From an uncultured Planctomycetota bacterium (lineage in GTDB: Bacteria > Planctomycetota > Brocadiia > CAIUPP01): a DNA stretch of 63,140 nt. The position numbers were made by a program, and so were the translations under genes. Shown in pieces: positions 49,256 to 57,217 of this stretch. The DNA lies in assembly GCA_903901045.1 (NCBI GenBank), contig CAIUPP010000017.1, forward strand, positions 1 through 63,140, written 5' to 3'. The notes under the pieces were generated by a model. The model was not told where the DNA came from and did not search any database. It was given only the letters and a program-made list of their open reading frames with translations. The number at the start of each line of letters is the position of its first letter. Position 1 is the stretch's first letter.

Positions 49256-50161
49256 TCAAAGGCTCTTCGCAGCGACACTTTCCACGAGAGTTTCCCTGGC
49301 GTGGCCCGTCACCCAGGGCTCGAATCCGGGGAGCAGGGCGGTGCGCTGCCGGGCGGTCTTGGGGATGAAGCGCCGGATGCCGGCTTTCTGGCGCGCGTTG
49401 CGCCAGCCGCCGAACGCGCGGCAGGCGGCGGTGTAGAGCGCGGCGTCCACCTTCCGAACGTTGTTGTCCGACATGTGAACCCCCTGCCGCTCCATCGCCC
49501 GAAGTCTTGCAATGAGTTCCGGCTCGGTCCAGTTGTGCCGCAGGGCGATCTCACGGTAGTCGTAGCTTAGCGTCTTCATCGCCCGGCCCCAGCAGCCGTG
49601 GTAACGCAGCGCCGCGTAGTACAGCGGGGAATCGTGCTCCAGGACGTTCTTGGCGTTCAGGGGGATGCCGGCCTGCTTGAGGTCGGCGACGCGGCGGCGA
49701 AGCTTGGCCTCGTCCCAGCGCTCGTATTTCGCCACGCGCTCATACGGAATGCCCCCCGCCTCCAGCGCGCGCTCCCATGAACCGAAGAGTCGCTTGCGCA
49801 CGGCGGCGGCGAAAAGCGCCGGATGCTTCATCTGCATGGCGCGCGAGCTCAAGTCCTCTTTGCTCCGGCGCAACCGGCGAAGCTCGCTGCCGACTTTGGT
49901 CCGCGTCCACTTGATGTCGGTGCGGACATCCTCGTACTTGAAGCCGGCCGCTTCCACCGCCGCGCGCCAGGAGCCGAAATAGTGGGAGGCCGCCCGGACC
50001 AGTTGCCACTCCCCGGCGGCGCACATGGCGGACCAGTTGATCGCCTGTCCCCGCCGCGCCAGACTGCGCAAGCGGTTAATGACCTGCGGCCGGTCCCAGA
50101 ATTGGAAGTAATATCCTTCCCATGCCGGGCCCCAAAGGAATCTGTTGGCTGACGATCCCAT
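49256..50161 (-). CDS. Protein of homing-endonuclease-associated (HNH_repeat) repeats
   Basis: 301 residues from ATG 50161. Four repeats of about 60-70 residues each start with a Trp-x-x-x-x-hydrophobic helix (WDRPQVINRLRSL, WTRTKVGSELRRL, WDEAKLRRRVADL, WTEPELIARLRAM) and end with F-G-S-W-x-x-A-hydrophobic-x-x-A-G (FGSWRAAVEAAGFKYEDV, FGSWERALEAGGIPYERV, HGCWGRAMKTLSYDY, FGGWRNARQKAGI). These are the DNA-binding repeats linked to homing or HNH nucleases, but no nuclease domain is present. The C-terminus is basic. It may be a free-standing DNA-binding protein left from a mobile element. Confidence 0.8.
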   Translation of the reverse strand: MGSSANRFLWGPAWEGYYFQFWDRPQVINRLRSLARRGQAINWSAMCAAGEWQLVRAASHYFGSWRAAVEAAGFKYEDVRTDIKWTRTKVGSELRRLRRSKEDLSSRAMQMKHPALFAAAVRKRLFGSWERALEAGGIPYERVAKYERWDEAKLRRRVADLKQAGIPLNAKNVLEHDSPLYYAALRYHGCWGRAMKTLSYDYREIALRHNWTEPELIARLRAMERQGVHMSDNNVRKVDAALYTAACRAFGGWRNARQKAGIRRFIPKTARQRTALLPGFEPWVTGHARETLVESVAAKSL

Positions 50162-50384
50162 GCGATTACTCTTCCAGAAAGTCGATGCAGCGCTAGAATG
50201 AAGAGCAGAAGCGTGAGAAAATACCTGCCCCGCGCGCGCCTCAAACGCTTGCAACGAAATTATATCTTTTTTGCGCCTATTTGCAATTCAAACTCATCAA
50301 GTTAACCGTTTTTTCCGTGCCATTTTCGGACAAAGCGGCTCCGGCTCGTTTCATCGTGCTAATCCCCCGGGGCTTGCGGCATGG

Positions 50385-52658
50385 CTATTTTTCAGCCGGC
50401 GGGGTCGGTTGAACGGAGGCGAGGCGACCGAGCGCTTGCATCAGGGCAGGTCGTATCGTCTCTGGCCATAGGAGCTTAAGCGCTTCCGAGAGCGTTTCAG
50501 GGGCTTGAGCGCGCCGGTTCTCGCGCAGGGATCGTCCCGCGGCGATGATCGCCGAACGCTGCGACGGGGTCTCCCCGAGCGTCGCGAAGCCGGCCCATTC
50601 CTGTTCCGTCAGGTCGGCTCCGGCGGCGACCGCGGCGGCAATGGCGCGCGCGCAGGGGGCGTCCCCCTCGGTGAGCGCGCGGAGTTCGCGATCGAAGGCG
50701 TCCCAGTTGCAGCGCTGCAGTCCATCCCGGGCGATGGAGGCGGAGAGCGGCGCATCAACGAGCTTCAGCGCCGCCGAGATCATCAGCAGGCCGAAGGGGC
50801 CGGTGCGCGGATCGTGGCGCATGCGCTCCACGCTCACCCGGTAATCCATCTTCCCGGCGTTCACCATCGCCGTATCGTGCAGGATGGCCCAGGGGGTGCA
50901 GTGCGCGGAGAAGAGGCGCGAGGCGGCCAGGAGAAGGAGCGTTGCTCCCTCCGTCGGCGCGCGCGCGGTTTCGGTGCAGATGCGGAAGGGATGCGGTTCG
51001 TCCGGCGCGCTCTCCATCAGCGGACGGATGCGCTCATTGAGGTGGATGGCCAGCGATGAAAGCGCCTGGCGGAAGGGGGCGGGGTTCTCCTTCGGCTGAA
51101 GCGCCGCGCAGAGGTAGTCCCGCGCGAGGGCGAGCGGAGCGGAGATATCTCCCGCCGGGGGCGCGGCGACGGTTTCTCTTGCGCGGGCGAGGGTGGCGTC
51201 GTACGCCCCCTTTTCCAATGTCACCTGATTTCCGCCGAGAACGGCGGATACGAACTTGCCACTGCCGGCGTCAAGAGTCATTCGGCCGGTTGCCGCTTCG
51301 GTCGAGAGGAGCTTGCCGTCGGGCGAGAGGGTCCAGCCGTTCCGCCAAGCATAGACCGCCTCGGGAGTCATCTCCGCGTGATAGAAAGGGGGATAGTCGT
51401 CGGAGGTGAACCCTGCAAAGAAGTTGATGCTGGCCACGTCCGCGCTCGGTTCAGGTCCGGCGGCTGAGTATATGTCCAGGGCGGCCCAGAGTGAGCCGGG
51501 GGCCTTGCACAGGCCGACGGTTTTTGTCCGAGAGGAGAACCACGCGACTTCTCCCCGGCTCAGAGCCAGCGTGCCGCGGAGCGGGGCTTTGAGGGAATCG
51601 CCCGCCGGAGCGTCCAGTTCGGCGATCAACCCCGCCGTGGGTTTCCAGCAAACGCGGATGCGGCCCTTCCCGTCCGACCACGCGCGCTCCAACACCAGTT
51701 GCTCCTCCCACTTCTCCGGATGGTTGAGCCACTGGCGGGTGCGCTGGAGGGTGAGGAGGGTGGCGGAAGGCTTCTCGGAGAGGGGCCGCGCCCAAGGCCG
51801 CTCCTTGACCAGGATGACCACCTTGGCCATGCCCGGATGGTCGCCGGGGAGCAGTTGGAGCCCGGCGTCTGAGAACTGGCCGGTCTCGCGAAGGGCGTTA
51901 TGCGCCGCTTTGAGCGCGGCCGGCGTGAGAAGTTGGCCGACCTGCAGGCCGGAGCGTTCCACGATTTCGGACGCAGGGATGGCGGCCGCTCCGTTGGCCT
52001 CGACGGACTCAATCGTGAGCGGGGTCCCTTCGTTCCGTATGACGACGCACAGGTCCTGGGTTCCCGGAAGTTCCCCCGGCTTCGCGAAGACCGAGCCGTC
52101 CATCTCCAGCCGTCCCAGTGCGCCGAACATCTCCTGTGCGCGCAGGGCGAACTCGTTGAGGCTGAGCTGGTCCAGCGGCGCCGGTTCCCCTTTGACCCAG
52201 GAGGCTTCCCATCGGCGCGATCCGTCAGGTTGCCGCGATTCGGGGGCAGGCTCGGCGAACTTCCGCTGAAACTCTTCGGCGGTGAAGAGCTTCGTCCCTT
52301 CCACGATTACTTTTCCGGCGCGCACCAGCGGCCCCTCCGCGATGCGGAGGAGGACGTGCTTCCCATCCTTGTCCAACTCGGCGGTGGCGGTAACGGGCAT
52401 GCCGGCGTTTGCGTAGCCGCTGACAATGGCGGCGGAGAGATGACCCAGGCAGGGCGTGAGCGGCTGCTGCGGCGCGGAGAGCTCCTGGTATTTCAGGTCC
52501 ATCACCAGCGCGGCGCGGATGGCGTCGGGCTTGAAATGCCGGACGCCCTGGATGAGAAGCGCGGAAGGTTCGCACGACTCGCCGCAGAGCACCTCCGCCC
52601 GCGCGGCGCTCGCGCAGAGAAGAACGGCAAGGAGCGACGCGGCAAGACGCTGTGACAT
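50385..52658 (-). CDS. Secreted POTRA-domain protein
   Basis: 757 residues from ATG 52658, with GGAAGG seven bases upstream. A signal peptide (LAASLLAVLLCASAARA) is followed by POTRA-like modules: LLIQGVRHFKPDAIRAALVM, VRAGKVIVEGTKLFTAEEF and IESVEANGAAAIPASEIVER with the GLQVGQLLTPAALKAAHNAL helix. These occur in BamA/TamA-type outer-membrane factors. The second half (about 330-757) is not an obvious beta-barrel: it has many Cys, Ala-rich helices and no terminal aromatic. So it is a periplasmic scaffold or a degenerate Omp85-like protein. Its own promoter is at 52718-52746. Confidence 0.7.
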   Translation of the reverse strand: MSQRLAASLLAVLLCASAARAEVLCGESCEPSALLIQGVRHFKPDAIRAALVMDLKYQELSAPQQPLTPCLGHLSAAIVSGYANAGMPVTATAELDKDGKHVLLRIAEGPLVRAGKVIVEGTKLFTAEEFQRKFAEPAPESRQPDGSRRWEASWVKGEPAPLDQLSLNEFALRAQEMFGALGRLEMDGSVFAKPGELPGTQDLCVVIRNEGTPLTIESVEANGAAAIPASEIVERSGLQVGQLLTPAALKAAHNALRETGQFSDAGLQLLPGDHPGMAKVVILVKERPWARPLSEKPSATLLTLQRTRQWLNHPEKWEEQLVLERAWSDGKGRIRVCWKPTAGLIAELDAPAGDSLKAPLRGTLALSRGEVAWFSSRTKTVGLCKAPGSLWAALDIYSAAGPEPSADVASINFFAGFTSDDYPPFYHAEMTPEAVYAWRNGWTLSPDGKLLSTEAATGRMTLDAGSGKFVSAVLGGNQVTLEKGAYDATLARARETVAAPPAGDISAPLALARDYLCAALQPKENPAPFRQALSSLAIHLNERIRPLMESAPDEPHPFRICTETARAPTEGATLLLLAASRLFSAHCTPWAILHDTAMVNAGKMDYRVSVERMRHDPRTGPFGLLMISAALKLVDAPLSASIARDGLQRCNWDAFDRELRALTEGDAPCARAIAAAVAAGADLTEQEWAGFATLGETPSQRSAIIAAGRSLRENRRAQAPETLSEALKLLWPETIRPALMQALGRLASVQPTPPAEK

Positions 52659-52717
52659 GGACGTTCCTTCCGAGGAGGTCGGGCCGGGCAATCGGCCTCG
52701 CTGCCCGCGATGATGGG

Positions 52718-52746
52718 ATGATAGCCCCGTTCCCATTCGGGCGCAA
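52718..52746 (-). promoter_or_regulatory. Promoter of the POTRA-domain gene
   Basis: Minus strand: TTGCGC (52746-52741), 17 bases, TATCAT (52723-52718). It is back-to-back with the promoter at 52758. Confidence 0.45.
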
Positions 52747-52757
52747 GCGGCCATTCC

Positions 52758-52786
52758 TTGACAAGCCATCGCAGGCGGCATAGGAT
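52758..52786 (+). promoter_or_regulatory. Promoter giving a probable leaderless transcript
   Basis: TTGACA (52758-52763), 17 bases, TAGGAT (52781-52786). The expected start of transcription, six to seven bases on, coincides with the ATG at 52793. Confidence 0.45.
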
Positions 52787-52792
52787 GCCGAT

Positions 52793-53002
52793 ATGAATAA
52801 AGCGACACATCGAAGCAGCAGGGATGGCAGGCCAGGCGGCGAATCTCCGTCCAAGCCGCCCCTGCCGGCATTCAGCGAGGATGGAGTCGACCTGACGCTG
52901 ATCCGCTGGATGCTTTCCCTGTCGCCCGCCGAGCGGTTGGCGGTGCTGCAAGCCAATGTGCGGTCCATCGTGAGGCTGCGCAATGCCAATTCCGGTTCCT
53001 GA
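52793..53002 (+). CDS. Small partner protein of the nucleotidyltransferase
   Basis: 69 residues from ATG 52793. The conserved part is SEDGVDLTLIRWMLSLSPAE followed by RLAVLQANVRSIVRLRNA. I recall this type of small protein upstream of nucleotidyltransferase-like genes in environmental bacteria, and the pairing here fits a toxin-antitoxin module. Its 3' end overlaps the next gene by 20 bases. The -10 box upstream is so close that the message probably starts at the ATG. A role as antitoxin is inferred from context only. Confidence 0.6.
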   Translation: MNKATHRSSRDGRPGGESPSKPPLPAFSEDGVDLTLIRWMLSLSPAERLAVLQANVRSIVRLRNANSGS

Positions 53003-53477
53003 TTTCGGAATACTCCTTGATGAACTGACGGCCCACGGGGTGGACTTCATCGTGGTGGGCGGAGTTGGGGCCGTGTTTCTGGGCGCTCCCATAACCACAT
53101 TCGACCTGGATATTGTGCATTCCCGAACGCCCGAGAACGTGCGCCGCCTGCTGGTGGTGCTGGGGAAGTTGGGAGCTACCTATCGCGAGCAGCCTTCCAG
53201 GAGATTGTCGCCCACCGCGTCGGACCTCGCCGGCCCCGGGCATCACTTGTTGATGACACGCGCAGGCCCCCTCGATCTTCTGGGCGCTGTGACGGGGGAG
53301 CGCGCCTACGAGGAGTTGCTGCCCCATACGGTGGAATTATCTTTATCGCCAAACGCCCGCCTTCGCGTCCTCGACTTGCCGACGCTCATTGCACTCAAGG
53401 AAGAATTGGGACGGGAGAAGGATATGGCGATGCTGGCGGTGCTTCGTCGCACGCTTCAGGAACGGGGGGGCATCTAG
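52983..53477 (+). CDS. Nucleotidyltransferase-fold protein, possible toxin
   Basis: 164 residues from ATG 52983, overlapping the preceding gene. The pol-beta-type motif is GVDFIVVGGVGAVFLGAP then TTFDLDIVHSRTPEN, with the Gly-Gly turn and the Asp-x-Asp pair expected for metal binding. A late LIALKEELGREKDMAMLAVL is typical of AbiEii-like or MNT-like nucleotidyltransferases. Such proteins may adenylylate or otherwise nucleotidylate targets, as in AbiE and HEPN/MNT systems. The small overlapping partner supports a two-gene toxin-antitoxin-like unit. It ends 29 bases before a perfect palindrome. Confidence 0.75.
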   Translation: MPIPVPDFGILLDELTAHGVDFIVVGGVGAVFLGAPITTFDLDIVHSRTPENVRRLLVVLGKLGATYREQPSRRLSPTASDLAGPGHHLLMTRAGPLDLLGAVTGERAYEELLPHTVELSLSPNARLRVLDLPTLIALKEELGREKDMAMLAVLRRTLQERGGI

Positions 53478-53506
53478 AGTGCCGCATAATTACCTTGACG
53501 CGTTGT

Positions 53507-53530
53507 AGGGGCAAGGCATGCCTTGCCCCT
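53507..53530. terminator. Perfect 24-base palindrome between convergent genes
   Basis: AGGGGCAAGGCATGCCTTGC then CCCT: fully self-complementary, lying between the stops of the nucleotidyltransferase and folK genes. Fits a bidirectional terminator or a dispersed repeat of the widespread GGGGCAAGGC type. Confidence 0.5.
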
Positions 53531-53594
53531 GCGGACAGTGACGATTTAGCGCGCAGGCAAGAGGCGGTGCGTCAAGCTGGTTATGTGGCGGTCA

Positions 53595-54062
53595 TTAAGT
53601 TTCCACCGGCAGCGCGGCGAGCAGTTCGGCGATGGTGCGGTGAAGCAGGGGGTGGCGCAGGTCGGGGGCAAGTTCGGCCAGCGGTTCGAGAACGAAGCGC
53701 CGCTCGTGCAGGCGGGGATGGGGCAGTTGAAGCTCCGCGTCCGCCGCCACCTGATCATCCATCAGCAGCAGATCCAGGTCGATGAGGCGCGGCCCCCAGC
53801 GCTGGGCGCGGACGCGGCCGAGTTGCGCCTCGATGCTCAGCAGGAGTTCCAGGAGCTGGTGGGGGCCCAGCGTGGTTTCCACTTCGGCGACGCCGTTGAG
53901 GAAGTCGGGCTGGTCGGTCACTCCCACCGGGCGCGTCCAGCGCAGCCGGCTGACGCGCAATGAATGCAGGCGCGGGTGAGCGCGAAGCAGCGCGAGCGCG
54001 GCATCCAGATGGATGGCGCATTCCCCCAGGTTCGATCCGAGTCCGATGTAGGCCCGTGCCAT
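53595..54062 (-). CDS. folK: 2-amino-4-hydroxy-6-hydroxymethyldihydropteridine pyrophosphokinase
   Basis: 155 residues from ATG 54062, with GGGAG six bases upstream; codons further upstream run into hairpin repeats. It begins ARAYIGLGSNLGE, then TRPVGVTDQPDFLNGVAEVE, and carries the HPPK signature RAQRWGPRLIDLDLLLMDD with the metal-binding Asp pair, ending LPHPRLHERRFVLEPLAEL. It transfers pyrophosphate from ATP to the pterin in folate synthesis. Normal length, cytoplasmic. Confidence 0.96.
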   Translation of the reverse strand: MARAYIGLGSNLGECAIHLDAALALLRAHPRLHSLRVSRLRWTRPVGVTDQPDFLNGVAEVETTLGPHQLLELLLSIEAQLGRVRAQRWGPRLIDLDLLLMDDQVAADAELQLPHPRLHERRFVLEPLAELAPDLRHPLLHRTIAELLAALPVET

Positions 54063-54092
54063 GGCTGCTCCCGGCGGACGGCGCGCAAGAAA

Positions 54093-54178
54093 AACCTTGC
54101 GAAGGTTCATTGGATCCTTCGCAAGGTTCTGCGAACGCCAACCAACCTTGCGAAGGACTGGGCGAGCCTTCGCAAGGT
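54093..54178. repeat. Two identical tandem hairpins after rpsT
   Basis: AACCTTGCGAAGG (54093-54105) pairs with CCTTCGCAAGGTT (54116-54128). The same stem recurs at 54144-54156 with 54167-54178. Both loops are ten bases and the two hairpins are 51 bases apart. The nearer one begins 11 bases past the rpsT stop. Likely terminators or a REP pair. Confidence 0.75.
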
Positions 54179-54189
54179 AAATGGCGCGA

Positions 54190-54468
54190 TTACTTCTTCT
54201 TGGCGGCCTTGACCGCGTTGAGCTGGGCGCTCAAGCGGGACTTCATGCGGCTGGCCTTGCCCTTGTGGATGACCTTCTTCGCGGCGGTCTTGTCGATGCA
54301 CTTCTGCGCTTCGAGGTAGACGGCGGCCGCGGCGGCGGCATCGCCGCTTTCGAGCGCGGCGGCGAACTTCTTGATGATGGTGCGCAGGGCGGACTTGACG
54401 GTGCGGTTCTGAAGACGCTTCGCTTCGCTTTGCAGCACGCTTTTCTTTGCGGACTTTGAGTGTGGCAA
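54190..54468 (-). CDS. rpsT: Small ribosomal subunit protein bS20
   Basis: 92 residues from TTG 54468, with GGAAG about six bases upstream. The sequence PHSKSAKKSVLQSEAKRLQN and the basic helices that follow are those of bS20. The TTG start is notable because E. coli rpsT also uses an inefficient UUG start tied to translational feedback by S20. Two identical hairpins follow the gene. The TPR gene ends 20 bases upstream, so both may share a message. Confidence 0.97.
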   Translation of the reverse strand: MPHSKSAKKSVLQSEAKRLQNRTVKSALRTIIKKFAAALESGDAAAAAAVYLEAQKCIDKTAAKKVIHKGKASRMKSRLSAQLNAVKAAKKK

Positions 54469-54488
54469 GGGGGCTTCCTTTCTGGAGG

Positions 54489-55856
54489 CTAACCGAGTTC
54501 CTGAATCTTCTTGGCCACGTTACGATAGCTGGCATCCACGGAGAAGATTTTCTTGTACCACTTGAGCGCCTCGACCTTGTCCCCGAGCTTCTCGGAGACC
54601 AGGGCGAGGTCGAACATGAGCGATTTGGCGGCGTCGGTGGCGGGATCGTCCAGCGTCGTCAGGGCGCTGGCGAATTGCTCACGGGCCATGTCGAGGGTCT
54701 TGGGGTCGTTGGCGAAGCAGCGGCCGAGCAGGTGCTGCGCGCGGACTTTCAGGCCGGGGCTGGACATCGCCTGCTGGAATTGCTGAATGGCCTGCTGGAT
54801 GTTCGGCTCGCCGCCCGCTTCGACGTAGAAAAGGCCCAGCTGCATTGCCAGCTTCATGTCGGTCGGGTGCTGCTTGCGGCGGAAATCGAACTCCTTGATG
54901 GCGAATTCGAGCCGTTTGCGGCGCGCTTCGCTGCGGGCGCCGAGGCTCTGGGGGTCCTGGGCATTCTCCTCCGCCTTCTTGATGGCGGCGCGTTCGATAT
55001 GCTCCAGGGCGCGCAGGCGGGAGTTCCCCATCTTCTCGCGGACCGGCCATTTCTTGCTGATTTCGAACGCCTTGCGGTAGGCCGCCTCGGCGTCGGGGAA
55101 GCGCTCGGCGCGGAAGAGGGCGTCGCCCCAGCGGACGAAACCCTCGGCGTCCTCCGGGTGGGCCATCGCCTCGGCCTTGAGTTTCTCCGCTTCCGCCGTG
55201 CGCTCGTCGGAGGTGACGGCCATGCGCTGCTCGCGCTCCAGGTTCACCGTCGTGTTCTCGTCGCGCAACTGCTCGCGGAAGGTCTGGGATTGCTCCATGC
55301 GCGAGCGTTTCAGGTGGGACTCGGCGGAAATTTCGCGCACCTTATCCCCCGCCTCGCGGTCGTCCGGCTTGAGAGTGTTGATTTCCTGGAAGCAGCGCAC
55401 CGCCTTGTCGTAGATTCCCTGCTGGTAGAGCAGCGTGCCGAGGCGGCGCAGCACCTTGATGTTTCGCGGGGCGCGCTGACGCGCGAATTCCAGCGTGTCG
55501 GTGGCGGCTTCCATGTACCCGAGCTTGACGTGCGCCTCAGCCAGGCGTCCCAGGACGCCGAGGTTGCCGGGGTCGCCGACGAGGTACTGCTCGCACAGGT
55601 CAAGGACTTTCTTGGGCTCTTTGGCGACGAGGAGTCTCAGGAAGGGGCCGATTCCCTGCGCCATGCCGCTCAGGCGCGCCGAGAAGCCGCCGCCGCGCTC
55701 GCGGAACTTCTCCATCTCGCAGCCGCGCAGTGCGATACGACTGTTGCGATGGGTCGGTTCGGCGCGCAGAACATCCAGGAAGATGGTGATGGCGTAGTCG
55801 TAGTTTCCGCGGTCAGCGGCTTCTTTTCCGCGCAGAAACAGGGGTTCTACTTCCAA
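54489..55856 (-). CDS. Tetratricopeptide-repeat protein
   Basis: 455 residues from TTG 55856, with GGGAG eight bases upstream; the frame runs 17 codons further without a ribosome site. TPR-like helical pairs include EAADRGNYDYAITIFLDVLR, LGRLAEAHVKLGYMEAATDT, LGTLLYQQGIYDKAVRCFQE, WGDALFRAERFPDAEAAYRK and LALVSEKLGDKVEALKWYKK. A charged helical linker (about 200-260) splits the two TPR blocks. No signal peptide; probably a cytoplasmic scaffold. Partner unknown. It sits directly upstream of rpsT. Confidence 0.88.
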   Translation of the reverse strand: MEVEPLFLRGKEAADRGNYDYAITIFLDVLRAEPTHRNSRIALRGCEMEKFRERGGGFSARLSGMAQGIGPFLRLLVAKEPKKVLDLCEQYLVGDPGNLGVLGRLAEAHVKLGYMEAATDTLEFARQRAPRNIKVLRRLGTLLYQQGIYDKAVRCFQEINTLKPDDREAGDKVREISAESHLKRSRMEQSQTFREQLRDENTTVNLEREQRMAVTSDERTAEAEKLKAEAMAHPEDAEGFVRWGDALFRAERFPDAEAAYRKAFEISKKWPVREKMGNSRLRALEHIERAAIKKAEENAQDPQSLGARSEARRKRLEFAIKEFDFRRKQHPTDMKLAMQLGLFYVEAGGEPNIQQAIQQFQQAMSSPGLKVRAQHLLGRCFANDPKTLDMAREQFASALTTLDDPATDAAKSLMFDLALVSEKLGDKVEALKWYKKIFSVDASYRNVAKKIQELG

Positions 55857-56005
55857 CGCCTTCTCTCCCTTGAATTTGGATCGTTCCGGGGACAGGCCCC
55901 CCCGCAATTAGATAATGATAGCAAAGAGTTTTCCGGTGTGTCAACCGCCGCGGCCAGTTCACCTCCGCGTCTCCGTGGTGAGTCCCTCCCCTGAATGCAC
56001 CCGGA

Positions 56006-56034
56006 TTGACAGGTGTGCTCCGATGCGACAGAAT
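56006..56034 (+). promoter_or_regulatory. Promoter of the DUF6941-like gene
   Basis: TTGACA (56006-56011), 17 bases, CAGAAT (56029-56034), about 45 bases before the GTG at 56080. Confidence 0.45.
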
Positions 56035-56079
56035 GACTTCTGGGGTTGCGGCTTAACCTTAGAGTGGGAGGAACGGACC

Positions 56080-56484
56080 GTGCCGACAGTCCCGAAATTG
56101 GTTGCCTTTATCCTCTGCGATGAAATCCACCGCGATCCGGCCACGCACAAGAGCTACCTGCTGGGGACGTTCAACCAGGTGATGGTGCGGGAATTCCCCG
56201 GCAAGCACGAGCATATGCACGTCTACCTTTCGCTGGTCAATGGGCATGGCAAGGCGCACGTCCTGCTGCTGCTCACCTGCGACAACGGCGCGACGGAGGT
56301 GTTCCGCGCGCAGGGGGAGATCGAGTTCGCCAATCCGCTGGCAGTGGTCGAGATGGACATCGAAATCCGCAATCTCCTTCTGCCGAAGGATGGGGAGTAC
56401 CAGTTCGAGCTGACCTGCGACGGCGAGATCGTCGCCCTCCGTCCCTTCCGCGTTATTGCGGTGAGGCAGGAATTGGGGAAGTGA
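56080..56484 (+). CDS. DUF6941-like conserved protein
   Basis: 134 residues from GTG 56080, with GGGAGG upstream; the frame is open earlier, but that part overlaps the promoter. Conserved blocks are PKLVAFILCDEIHRDPATHK, SYLLGTFNQVMVREFPGKHE and a terminal YQFELTCDGEIVALRPFRVI. Members are small all-beta proteins found in planctomycetes and many other bacteria; function not known. It is followed by two palindrome copies. Confidence 0.75.
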   Translation: MPTVPKLVAFILCDEIHRDPATHKSYLLGTFNQVMVREFPGKHEHMHVYLSLVNGHGKAHVLLLLTCDNGATEVFRAQGEIEFANPLAVVEMDIEIRNLLLPKDGEYQFELTCDGEIVALRPFRVIAVRQELGK

Positions 56485-56498
56485 AGCCGGTGGGGAAT

Positions 56499-56537
56499 GG
56501 GGGCGCAGAACTTTCCGGGGGAAAGTGATGCGTCCTC
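56499..56537. repeat. GGGGACACAA palindrome family, degenerate copy 7
   Basis: GGGGGCGCAGAACTTTCC, loop GGG, GGAAAGTGATGCGTCCTC. The core is kept, the outer arms have drifted. It is followed 33 bases later by intact copy 6. Confidence 0.7.
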
Positions 56538-56570
56538 GTTCGTTTGTGGGGCAGGCGAGAAATACGGGAA

Positions 56571-56613
56571 GTGGGGACACAAAACTTTCCTGGGGAAAGT
56601 ATTGTGTCCCCAC
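56571..56613. repeat. GGGGACACAA palindrome family, copy 6
   Basis: GTGGGGACACAAAACTTTCC (56571-56590), loop TGG, GGAAAGTATTGTGTCCCCAC (56594-56613). Longest intact stem, 20 bases with one mismatch. Confidence 0.9.
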
Positions 56614-56748
56614 GTCCCTATTCCCAAATAGGGGGCAGTCTGAGGGTGGAACGGGCAATTCCGCCCATTTCCTCGGCGCACCACCTGCGCTACGCTTGGC
56701 ATGGGGAAAGAGAAAGGGGCCTGACCCGACGGAATGGAGGTGAGTGCC

Positions 56749-57120
56749 ATGAAGAGCGCAACGATGATGGGGATGGAACTCAGGAGATTTGCGAAACCAG
56801 ATGAGGTGCGGAATTTCGAGAAGGGGAAGGTCGAACTGCTGCACATGGGGGAGGATGTGATCGGGCGCATCACCCTGCAGCCGGGCTGGCGCTGGTCGCG
56901 CTGCGTCAAGCAGATTGCCGGGACGGATTGGTGCGAGGCGCCGCACTACCAGTACGTGATTTCCGGCCGGTTGCACTTCCTCACCGCGGACGGGCAGGAG
57001 TTCGATCTGGGGCCCGGCGACTGCCTCCATATTGGCGGCGGGCACGATGCCTGGGTCGTCGGCGACGAGCCGTTTGTCGCCATAGACTGGGCTGGGATGG
57101 GCGCGTACGCCAAGCCGTGA
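56749..57120 (+). CDS. Small cupin-domain protein B
   Basis: 123 residues from ATG 56749, with GGAGGTG eight bases upstream; an in-frame ATG at 56734 overlaps that site. The cupin parts are APHYQYVISGRLHFLTADGQ and LGPGDCLHIGGGHDAWVVGD, with His residues as possible metal ligands. It differs from cupin A (42760) in length and sequence. Role unknown; the repeat pair precedes it. Confidence 0.85.
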   Translation: MKSATMMGMELRRFAKPDEVRNFEKGKVELLHMGEDVIGRITLQPGWRWSRCVKQIAGTDWCEAPHYQYVISGRLHFLTADGQEFDLGPGDCLHIGGGHDAWVVGDEPFVAIDWAGMGAYAKP

Positions 57121-57217
57121 GCGCAGCCGGCGGGAGTACAGCAAGGGGTCGAAGCCTCAGGAAGTTCTCAGAGGCTCCGACCCCGGTTGTTTGTGGCGCG
57201 ACTTGTCTTCAGTACGG

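Noticed and set aside
50385-52658. Calling the POTRA protein BamA/TamA
   Set aside because: POTRA-like modules are present, but the C-terminal half does not read as an outer-membrane barrel and lacks a terminal aromatic residue.
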